Shown here one piece after another: positions 9,399-16,588 of a stretch of 64,000 nucleotides of DNA. The stretch's first letter is position 1, and every line of letters begins with the position of its first letter. Where the stretch lies: the NCBI RefSeq assembly GCF_000260135.1, contig NZ_JH651384.1:499693-563692 (forward strand), read 5' to 3'. The DNA is from Thiothrix nivea DSM 5205 (GTDB lineage: Bacteria; Pseudomonadota; Gammaproteobacteria; Thiotrichales; Thiotrichaceae). The notes beneath the pieces are model-generated. The model searched no databases. It was not told the DNA's origin and saw only the letters and a list, made by a program, of their open reading frames with translations. Made by a program: the position numbers and the translations under genes.

Positions 9399-10874
9399 AT
9401 GCTAAAACCAACCGATCACAGCCGCCGCAAATTCCTGCTGGAATCCCTACTACTCGCCGCTGGTCTGCCCGCTTGTCAGGCTGACAATGTTTTCACATCT
9501 GCGCCAACTGCTACTTCAACACCTGGCACGTCACCTGCAAACAGTACTGTCAACACACCTCTTTCCACCAACAATGTGCACTTCCTGCTGCGTAACGATG
9601 CCGAATACGCCAAACACCGGCAGATTTTCAACAAGCGCATCACCGCCATGCCCAAGGTGATCGCGGTTTGCAGCAATGAAAAAGGTGTACAGGAAGCCGT
9701 TGCCTACGCCAGCAAAACCAAACTGCCCATCACGGTCAAAAGCGGCGGGCATAGTTTTGAGGGCTTTTCTGTCATGGAAGGCAGCCTGATGGTGGACATG
9801 TCGGGCATGAACAAACCGATTTACAACAAGACCAGCAAACTACTAACCATCCAGCCGGGCGCAAAACTGGGTGGGGTGTATGAATACCTCAACCGGTTCG
9901 GGCGTCTGATCCCGGCGGGTTCCTGCGCAGGGGTGGGGGTAGCCGGGCTAACGCTGGGCGGCGGTTACGGTTTCTTCGCCCGCCAGTTCGGCCTGACCTG
10001 CGACAGCCTGCAACGGGTACGGATGGTGGATGGCAAGGGACAAGTGCACGATTCCAGCAACGAACCTGACCTGCTGTGGGCGTGCAAAGGCGGCGGTAAC
10101 GGCAATTTCGGCATCATCACCGAGCTGGAGTTCAAGACCCACCCTGCCCCACCGTTTTTCCACAGCGCCCGTTTCAAATACCGTAACCTCAGCCCGGAGC
10201 AAGCGACCCAACTGGCGGAACGCTGGTTTGGACTGATGCCGGGTTTGCCGAAAACCGCGTATTCTTCGTGGGTGCTGAACGGTAAACACCTGACAGTACT
10301 GGTGACGGATACGGCTCCCGGCACTGCACTGAACACTATCCTCGACAAACTCAAAACTGGCGCAACCGAGGTAACGCCCCTGCGCAAGGATGCCTTCCTG
10401 CCCGGTATCCAGCGTTTCCGGGGCGGGACAGACCCAATGTATTTCAAGAACGTTTCCGCCGGTTATTACACAGGGTTCAAGGATCTGAAAGCCATGCTGC
10501 CAGCCATTTGCCAAAAAATTGCCAACGCCAAAGTGAATACTATTTTGCAGATCAACACCTTGGGCGGGGAAATCAGCAACCCGGCATTGGAGGCGACAGC
10601 GGCCTACCCGCACCGCACCCTGGCTTATCTGGGTGAACTGCAAACCTATTACGACAAACCTGCCCAGACGGCGACTGCCGAGCAAACCGTGCGTGAGATT
10701 CAGGGAATGCTTACCAAGGGCGGCATCCGGGCGCACTACCGCAATTACCCGGATGTGGAAATTCCCAACTGGGAGACAGCCTATTACGGCAAAAGCTATG
10801 CGCGGTTACAAACGCTCAAGCGCAAGTATGACCCTGACAACCTGATCCGCCACCCACAAAGCGTGCGGGCATAG
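9399..10874 (+). CDS. Tat-exported FAD-linked oxidase lipoprotein (berberine-bridge-like)
   Basis: 491 residues with Shine-Dalgarno 'gagggaga'. The N-terminus combines a Tat motif 'HSRRKFL' (Arg9-Arg10) with a lipobox ending at Cys26 ('GLPAC'), so the folded flavoprotein is probably exported and lipid-anchored. The FAD_binding_4 domain contains 'KSGGHSF' with His118 and 'AGSCAGVGVAGLTLGGGYG' with Cys176; these are the two residues that attach flavin bicovalently in berberine-bridge and hexose oxidase relatives. The C-terminal BBE element is seen in 'NWETAYYGKSYARL...YDPDN'. Substrate unknown; sugars or alcohols are typical for the family. It stands alone between the DUF58 operon and a convergent gene. 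Confidence 0.88.
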   Translation: MLKPTDHSRRKFLLESLLLAAGLPACQADNVFTSAPTATSTPGTSPANSTVNTPLSTNNVHFLLRNDAEYAKHRQIFNKRITAMPKVIAVCSNEKGVQEAVAYASKTKLPITVKSGGHSFEGFSVMEGSLMVDMSGMNKPIYNKTSKLLTIQPGAKLGGVYEYLNRFGRLIPAGSCAGVGVAGLTLGGGYGFFARQFGLTCDSLQRVRMVDGKGQVHDSSNEPDLLWACKGGGNGNFGIITELEFKTHPAPPFFHSARFKYRNLSPEQATQLAERWFGLMPGLPKTAYSSWVLNGKHLTVLVTDTAPGTALNTILDKLKTGATEVTPLRKDAFLPGIQRFRGGTDPMYFKNVSAGYYTGFKDLKAMLPAICQKIANAKVNTILQINTLGGEISNPALEATAAYPHRTLAYLGELQTYYDKPAQTATAEQTVREIQGMLTKGGIRAHYRNYPDVEIPNWETAYYGKSYARLQTLKRKYDPDNLIRHPQSVRA

Positions 10875-10879
10875 GCGCG

Positions 10880-11494
10880 TCAGACCTTGAGGATGTCGGC
10901 AAGCTGCCAGATACAGGCATCGGCATTGCGTTGCTGGATTTCCAGCCGTAAACCGGTTTCCTGGGTAGCCAGCAATTCCTCCAGCAGGCGGATATGCCGG
11001 ACGCGCAGTTTCAGCAGTTCAACACTCTGCGCCATTGGGGAAATCAGTTCCTCGGCCTGCGCGGCATTGTCGTAGATACTACGCCGCACCTGCTCTGCGT
11101 AGGAAATGATGCTGCCACAGTCGTCGTGTTGCACGGCAACCTTGCTGGTGTGCAGATCCTGACTGTTGCTGTCGTCTTCCAGCCGGGGTTCACGCTTGGC
11201 TTCAGTGGAGAGGTCACGAATTTTCTGGCGGATGTCGGCCAGCTCATGCCTGCGGGTGTTCAGGGTTTGCTTGTTGATTTCGAGCTGGGATACCAGTTCA
11301 CGATAGACTGTCAGTGCAGAAGAAAGGACGATGCTGTTGGAGGAGGCTGGCTTTTCTACCGGCTGAACAGGGGCATCCTGGGCATGGGCTTCTGCTTCAT
11401 CATTATCGGGATAATGACTGGACTCTTCAGTCTCGTTAACTTCCGCAGCCACTTCTTCGCTATCGGGCAAGTACATTTCGGTATCGTCTGGCAT
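10880..11494 (-). CDS. Acidic coiled-coil protein of unknown function
   Basis: 204 residues from the ATG at 11494; a longer frame to 11665 has no family-like sequence and would overlap the HtrA terminator. The first ~60 residues are very acidic and disordered-looking (Asp/Glu-rich, 'DSEEVAAEVNETEESSHY'). Residues ~75-200 form long amphipathic helices with heptad leucines and many Gln/Glu/Arg. There is no signal peptide or membrane segment. I do not recognise a family. It lies downstream of the HtrA gene on the same strand, separated by a strong terminator, so it is probably transcribed independently. Confidence 0.6.
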   Translation of the reverse strand: MPDDTEMYLPDSEEVAAEVNETEESSHYPDNDEAEAHAQDAPVQPVEKPASSNSIVLSSALTVYRELVSQLEINKQTLNTRRHELADIRQKIRDLSTEAKREPRLEDDSNSQDLHTSKVAVQHDDCGSIISYAEQVRRSIYDNAAQAEELISPMAQSVELLKLRVRHIRLLEELLATQETGLRLEIQQRNADACIWQLADILKV

Positions 11495-11601
11495 GGTGGG
11501 CTTCCTCAAAAAACGATACTGCCATATTGCAGGGGTACACAGGCGTTGTCCTCTGTCGGCATCATAAGCTTCCATAATCTTCAGATAACCGGCAGCACCC
11601 G

Positions 11602-11643
11602 TAAAAAAAATCCCCCGCCAGGTTGCGTATCCGCTGACGGGGG
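11602..11643 (-). terminator. Rho-independent terminator of the HtrA/DegP gene
   Basis: Read on the minus strand, a 10-base stem (one mismatch) with GC-rich ends 'cccccgtcag' / 'ctggcggggg' closes a ~12-base loop and is followed directly by a run of eight T. It lies about 40 bases after the protease stop codon. Confidence 0.85.
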
Positions 11644-11683
11644 AAAGGTGCTTGGAGTGTGCCAAGAAAACTTGTTGCGCTTA

Positions 11684-13159
11684 CTATTTAGTGACAGCGA
11701 GGAAACGCATATGTTCCTCTTGCATCACCAGCATGGCCAAGGGTTTGTCCGCGGGGGCGGCCTGTACCACCGACTTGAGTTCTTCGGGCGTCCTGATCGC
11801 CTGGTTATTGACGGAAACGATGACGTCACCTGCCGCCAACCCGGCTTTTTCCGCCGCGCTACCCGTCAGCACCTCCTGGATCAGCACGCCGTTATCCAGC
11901 TTGCGATCTTTGAGGTTGCTGGCCGACAGGGTGCTGACCGCGAGGCCGAGCATCCCGCTTTCACCTTGCGCAGCGGCCAGTTTGGGGCTGTCGCCATCCT
12001 TGTCTTCCAGCTTGGCGATGGTGACATCTAGGGACTTTTCCGACCCGGCGCGCAAGACTTTGATTGGAACCTGAGTGCCAACCGGAGTATTGCCGACCAA
12101 CAACGGCAGATCCGAGGCGGATTTCACTGCGCCGCTGCCAAATCCGGTAATAATGTCACCCGCCTGGACACCGGCCTTGTCCGCCGGGCTTCCCGGCTGC
12201 ACACTGGCGACCAGCGCGCCATCCGGTTGGCCGAGGTTAAAGGAACTGGCCAACGCCTGATCCATGTCCTGGATTTCCACGCCCAGCCAGCCACGGCTGA
12301 CCTGGCCGCTAGTCTTGAGCTGGTCGATTACGTTTTTGACCACATTAACCGGAATGGCGAAGGAAATGCCCATGTAGCCGCCGCTGCGGCTGTAAATCTG
12401 CGAATTCACGCCCACCACGCGCCCACCGAGGTCGAACAGGGGGCCACCGGAATTGCCGGGGTTAACCGCCACGTCAGTCTGGATGAAGGGTACATATGTG
12501 CCGTCCGGCAGGCTGCGCGACAGGGCGCTAACAATGCCTTGGGTAGCGCTGTGGTCGAGGCCGAACGGTGCGCCGATGGCAACTACCCACTGCCCCACTT
12601 CCAGCCTGTCGGAATCACCCAATTGCACCACCGGCAAGTTATCAGCCTTGATTTTCAGCAGGGCAATGTCGCTGAGCTTGTCGACGCCAACAACCTCCGC
12701 TGGCAGTTCACGCCGGTCATTCAGGCCGACCTTGATGGATTTGGCATCTTCCACTACATGCGCATTGGTGATCACGTAACCGTCAGGGGAAACGATGAAA
12801 CCGGAACCGCTTGCCTGGGTTTCGTGCTCTTCCATGTCCGGCAGGCCACGGAAAAACCGTTCCAGTTCCGGCGGCAAACCACCCGGCAGACCGCCTAGCC
12901 CTTTGCTGCTTTTGCCTTCCACACTGATGTTCACCACTGCTGCGCTATTTTGCTTGATCAGGGTGGTCAATTCCGGCAGGGAACCCGCTGCCACAGCAGG
13001 GGCAGGCGCGGTGACCGGAGTAGCCGCTGTGGGCGCAGGCGGGGCTGACGCTGGCGGGGCAGGCGGCACAGGCACTTCAGCCATGGCTGAAAGGCTACCT
13101 AGTACCACGACGGAAGACATCAGCAAACCTGCTACCAGAGCCAGTTTCTTTTGACGCAT
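11684..13159 (-). CDS. DegP/HtrA/MucD-type periplasmic serine endoprotease
   Basis: 491 residues from the ATG at 13159, preceded by 'aggagat' (7 bases away); longer upstream frames are rejected. A cleavable signal peptide (residues 1-27, 'SLSAMAE') is followed by a Pro/Ala/Thr-rich linker (~28-60), unusually long for the family. The chymotrypsin-like domain shows His134 ('TNAHVV'), Asp164 ('SDIALLKI') and Ser237 ('NPGNSGGPLF'), a complete triad. Two PDZ domains occupy ~275-370 and ~390-485. It degrades or refolds damaged envelope proteins in the periplasm. It is divergent from a two-component system at 13324, which may respond to the same envelope stress (inference). Confidence 0.95.
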   Translation of the reverse strand: MRQKKLALVAGLLMSSVVVLGSLSAMAEVPVPPAPPASAPPAPTAATPVTAPAPAVAAGSLPELTTLIKQNSAAVVNISVEGKSSKGLGGLPGGLPPELERFFRGLPDMEEHETQASGSGFIVSPDGYVITNAHVVEDAKSIKVGLNDRRELPAEVVGVDKLSDIALLKIKADNLPVVQLGDSDRLEVGQWVVAIGAPFGLDHSATQGIVSALSRSLPDGTYVPFIQTDVAVNPGNSGGPLFDLGGRVVGVNSQIYSRSGGYMGISFAIPVNVVKNVIDQLKTSGQVSRGWLGVEIQDMDQALASSFNLGQPDGALVASVQPGSPADKAGVQAGDIITGFGSGAVKSASDLPLLVGNTPVGTQVPIKVLRAGSEKSLDVTIAKLEDKDGDSPKLAAAQGESGMLGLAVSTLSASNLKDRKLDNGVLIQEVLTGSAAEKAGLAAGDVIVSVNNQAIRTPEELKSVVQAAPADKPLAMLVMQEEHMRFLAVTK

Positions 13160-13323
13160 CGGGAATCTCCTATGAAAAAGTTCACTCATGGCTGACATTG
13201 TGCCTGCGTTAACCTTACCGGGGGGTTGCAGGGAAGTTACGGAATGTTCATGTTGCGGTTTGCTTTTCAATATTAACAATCCGTCACTTCCCAAATCCGC
13301 AGACTGCATTATGCTTGTAAAGC

Positions 13324-14007
13324 ATGAATATCCTGATTGTTGAAGATGACCAGCAAACCGCCAGTTTCATCCAGAAAGGCTTGATAGAAAGCGGCTATGT
13401 GGTTGACCATGCCGCCGATGGCGAGACCGGGCTGAACCTGGCGCAAGGCAGCCACTACGACGCCCTGATTGTCGACCGGATGCTGCCCCGGCGTGATGGC
13501 CTTTCCATCATCCAGACCCTGCGCCTACAAGGGATGCAGACGCCGGTGCTGATCCTCAGTGCGCTCGGCGATGTGGATAGCAGGGTGGAAGGCTTGCGTG
13601 CCGGTGGCGATGACTATCTGGTGAAACCCTACGCCTTCAGTGAACTGCTGGCGCGTTTGCAAGCCCTGTTGCGCCGCGCCCAACCCGCGCAGGAACAAAC
13701 CACCCTCAAAGTACGCGACCTGGAAATGGATTTGTTGAAACGCCGCGTCACCCGTAACGGTGTCAACATCCCGCTGCAACCGCGCGAATTCAACCTGCTG
13801 GAATACCTGATGCGCCATGCCGGTCAGGTCGTGACCCGCACCATGCTGCTGGAAAAAGTCTGGGATTACCATTTCGACCCGCAAACCAACGTCATCGACG
13901 TGCATGTCAGCCGCCTGCGCAGCAAGATCGACAAGGACTTCGACACACCGCTGCTACACACCATCCGTGGCGCAGGGTACTTGCTGCATGACCCGGAAGC
14001 TGTTTAA
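13324..14007 (+). CDS. OmpR/QseB-type winged-helix response regulator
   Basis: 227 residues. The receiver domain has 'VEDD' at 6-9, phospho-acceptor Asp51 in 'LIVDRMLPRRDG' and Lys101 in 'GGDDYLVKPYAF'. A winged-helix DNA-binding domain fills ~130-222 ('LQPREFNLLEYLMRHAGQVV', 'VDVHVSRLRSKID'). The 'SALGDVDSRVEGL' segment resembles regulators of metal or envelope stress systems. The next gene, its kinase, starts 20 bases before this stop. Divergent transcription from the HtrA gene suggests a shared control region at 13160-13323. Confidence 0.93.
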   Translation: MNILIVEDDQQTASFIQKGLIESGYVVDHAADGETGLNLAQGSHYDALIVDRMLPRRDGLSIIQTLRLQGMQTPVLILSALGDVDSRVEGLRAGGDDYLVKPYAFSELLARLQALLRRAQPAQEQTTLKVRDLEMDLLKRRVTRNGVNIPLQPREFNLLEYLMRHAGQVVTRTMLLEKVWDYHFDPQTNVIDVHVSRLRSKIDKDFDTPLLHTIRGAGYLLHDPEAV

Positions 14008-15355
14008 CACCTCGGCTTTCCGCCTGTCGCTGGTGTACGCGCTGATCTTCAGCATCGTCGCCGCCGGGGCGCTGGGTTTCATTTACCGCATGGCCAAGGG
14101 GCAAATGCAGCAGCAGACCGACGACCGCCTGCAACTGGAAACCGACGCCCTGCTCAACCTGTACCGCAACATGGCGGTGGAAGGGCTGATCGACGCCATC
14201 CGCGTGCGCAACAGCGAAAACGGTTCCCGCTACCTCATTTCCCGGCTGGTACACCGCAGCCAGCTGGACTTGACCAAGGACATCGACTTTGAAGCCATCA
14301 GCCAGAACCCCACCCAGGTGGTGACCACCCTGCCCCTCAGCCATGTCATTGGCGAAAAAGGCCACGACGAACCCGCCCGCCTGATGCTTACCATCCTGCC
14401 CGGCGGCTACCAGTTGCTGGTCGTTACTGACCTCAAGGAACAGCATACCCTGCTCGACCGCCTGTTGCAGACCGTGCTGGCAGCTAGCGCCATCATTTTC
14501 ACCCTGGCGCTGGCGGGCGGCAGTTTCATGGGTTACAACGTGCAGCGCCGTATCAACGCCGTCAGCCAGACCGCCAACGACATCATCAGCGGCGACCTGT
14601 CACGGCGGATGCCCGTCACCAGCCGCAACGATGAATTCGACAGCCTCAGCCGTGTGCTCAACACCATGCTGGCACGTACCGAGCAACTGATGCAAAGTAT
14701 GCGCGAAGTCACCGACAACCTTGCCCACGACCTGCGCAACCCGCTCAACCGCCTGCGCAACCGTCTGGAAGCCACCCAATACCACCCCAATGACCAGAAC
14801 GACTACCCACAACTGGTGCAGGACACCATCGTGGAAGTGGATGACCTGATCCGCACCTTCAATGCCCTGCTCAGCATTGCGCAAATCGAATCCGCCCAGC
14901 AACGCAAGGACTGGGCGGAAGTGGATTTGGGCGCACTGGCAGAAGAGCTTGCCGATTTGTATACAGCGGTGGCGGAAGAAGAAGACATCACCCTGACCTA
15001 TCACGCCGAACCGGGGCTGCACATCCACGGCCACCGCCAGTTACTGGCGCAAGCCATCACCAACCTGCTGGACAATGCGGTCAAATACACACCGGCAGGC
15101 GGCCATATCAACCTCAACGCCAGCGCACTGAACGGGCACATCCTCATCAGCGTCGCCGACAACGGCCCCGGCATCCCGCCAGATAAGCACGGGCAAGTCT
15201 TCAAGCGATTCACCCGGCTGGACAACGCCCGCAGCACGCCCGGCAACGGCCTCGGCCTGAGCCTGGTGAAAGCGGTGGCTGACCTGCACGGGGCGGAAGT
15301 CCAGTTACAGGACAACCACCCCGGCCTGACAGCCAGCATCACTTTTGCCCGTTGA
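13988..15355 (+). CDS. Membrane sensor histidine kinase (HAMP, HisKA, HATPase)
   Basis: 455 residues from the ATG at 13988, overlapping the regulator by 20 bases. Transmembrane helices lie near 10-32 ('LVYALIFSIVAAGALGFIY') and 160-183, enclosing a ~125-residue periplasmic sensor region. A HAMP domain (~185-235) leads to HisKA with His in 'NLAHDLRNPLNRLRNRLE' and a HATPase domain with 'NLLDNAVKYTPAGG', 'ADNGPGIP' and 'GNGLGLSLVKAVA'. It is the cognate kinase of the adjacent OmpR-type regulator. Its 3' end overlaps the convergent lipoprotein gene by 17 bases. Confidence 0.94.
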   Translation: MTRKLFNTSAFRLSLVYALIFSIVAAGALGFIYRMAKGQMQQQTDDRLQLETDALLNLYRNMAVEGLIDAIRVRNSENGSRYLISRLVHRSQLDLTKDIDFEAISQNPTQVVTTLPLSHVIGEKGHDEPARLMLTILPGGYQLLVVTDLKEQHTLLDRLLQTVLAASAIIFTLALAGGSFMGYNVQRRINAVSQTANDIISGDLSRRMPVTSRNDEFDSLSRVLNTMLARTEQLMQSMREVTDNLAHDLRNPLNRLRNRLEATQYHPNDQNDYPQLVQDTIVEVDDLIRTFNALLSIAQIESAQQRKDWAEVDLGALAEELADLYTAVAEEEDITLTYHAEPGLHIHGHRQLLAQAITNLLDNAVKYTPAGGHINLNASALNGHILISVADNGPGIPPDKHGQVFKRFTRLDNARSTPGNGLGLSLVKAVADLHGAEVQLQDNHPGLTASITFAR

Positions 15356-15767
15356 TCTTTTGCAGCACCTCCTGGCCAATTTCCTGCGCAGTGTTGGCCG
15401 TCGCGCGGTTGACCGCCTGCACCAGATCGTTGCTGGGGATCGCCTGCCCATTGATCAGCATCTGGTTGGGGGTGTTGGCGTATTCGCCCATCGCGTTGCG
15501 GTAATCCATATCCTGGCTGCTTAGGCCATAGATGCAAACCGCTTGGGAAACCTGCCCCTGCGGCTGGTCTGCCAGCGAGAAATCCAGCGTCACCTGTAAC
15601 CGCACACCCTTCTGCTCGGTCTGCTGCTCGCCGTGCCAGACCACACTTTTATCCCCGGCCAGCACTGCCGTGACCGCCTTGCAGGTCTTGATGGGTGAAT
15701 CCAGATTATGCCCGCCGGAACAGCCCGTCAGGATACTTACAATCGTTACCGCGACCAGTTTGCGCAT
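15339..15767 (-). CDS. Small predicted lipoprotein of unknown function
   Basis: 142 residues. A short signal peptide ends in a lipobox 'ILTGC' (Cys16), so the mature protein is probably lipid-anchored in the envelope. The mature part has two further cysteines (~29 and ~78) that could pair, and a helical C-terminus rich in Ala/Gln. I do not recognise the family. It is convergent with the histidine kinase gene and divergent from the DksA-like gene. Confidence 0.7.
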   Translation of the reverse strand: MRKLVAVTIVSILTGCSGGHNLDSPIKTCKAVTAVLAGDKSVVWHGEQQTEQKGVRLQVTLDFSLADQPQGQVSQAVCIYGLSSQDMDYRNAMGEYANTPNQMLINGQAIPSNDLVQAVNRATANTAQEIGQEVLQKINGQK

Positions 15768-15856
15768 TTAGCTTCCCTCCCTTTGCGCTACATCATGCCG
15801 GAATTCCGGCAATACGCTATGATAAACTCCTGACTATAGGCGATGAGAACAGAAAC

Positions 15857-16168
15857 ATGTACGAAGAAAAGCATCAACAGCTGACAGAACTGGAGAGAGT
15901 GTTGTCCAACCGGCTGGAAGGCGTCAGCTCCGACCTCAGCAGCCAGCACAGTGCCGATTCCGCCGAACAAGTAACCGAGCGTGAAAATGAAGACGTGTTA
16001 CGGAACTTGCAGGAAGAAACCCGCCTCGAACTCAAACAGGTACGCGCTGCCCTCAAGCGCATTGAATCCGGCGAATACAGCGTTTGCGCCCAATGCGGCG
16101 AAGACATCAGCCCGGCGCGTCTGGAAGCCTTGCCTTATGCTACCCTATGCATCCGTTGCGCCAGTTGA
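15857..16168 (+). CDS. DksA/TraR-type zinc-finger protein
   Basis: 103 residues from the ATG at 15857. An N-terminal coiled coil (~1-60) with a Glu-rich tip precedes a C4 zinc finger, 'CAQCGED...CIRC' (Cys79, Cys82, Cys98 and Cys101 approximately). Length and layout match short DksA/TraR-family proteins that reach into the RNA polymerase secondary channel, though many short members have no known role. The tip acidic pair of classical DksA is not clearly present, so ppGpp-type function is uncertain. A DUF333 lipoprotein gene follows 20 bases later. Confidence 0.82.
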   Translation: MYEEKHQQLTELERVLSNRLEGVSSDLSSQHSADSAEQVTERENEDVLRNLQEETRLELKQVRAALKRIESGEYSVCAQCGEDISPARLEALPYATLCIRCAS

Positions 16169-16188
16169 ACCACTTTACGGAGACTTAC

Positions 16189-16476
16189 ATGAAATTGACC
16201 ATGGGCTTCATCATGACCGCCGCCCTGTTGCTGGGAGCCTGCACCAGCACCACCAAAACGCCGATGACTAACGACCCCAACGCCGCCCGCGCCGCCAACC
16301 CCGCTTCCCAGAATTGCCTCCAGAATAACGGCAGGCTGGAAGTACGGCAGACGCCCGAAGGGGAAAAGGCCGACTGTATCCTCCCCAGCGGCAAACGCTG
16401 TGACGAGTGGGAAATGTTCCGTGGTAACTGCCCTACCCGTACCGTTAACGCCAATCTGAGCATTTTTGGCTTTTAA
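16189..16476 (+). CDS. DUF333 (hemolysin-like) lipoprotein
   Basis: 95 residues from the ATG at 16189 with 'acggaga' upstream. The signal peptide ends in the lipobox 'LLLGAC' (Cys18). The mature domain has the DUF333 pattern: 'NPASQNCLQNNGRLEVRQ' then 'ADCILPSGKRCDEWEMFRGNC', with four cysteines likely in two disulfides. Members are small secreted or outer-membrane lipoproteins in Gammaproteobacteria with no proven activity; 'hemolysin' in database names is historical. Confidence 0.82.
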   Translation: MKLTMGFIMTAALLLGACTSTTKTPMTNDPNAARAANPASQNCLQNNGRLEVRQTPEGEKADCILPSGKRCDEWEMFRGNCPTRTVNANLSIFGF

Positions 16477-16588
16477 TTGCTGAAAACAACTTTCACAAAA
16501 CTATTTTCACAGCATAAAATGCCAACATACATACCTGCACAAAAAACAGCGCAGGTGGGTAACAGGATAAATCAACACAGGGGCTAAT

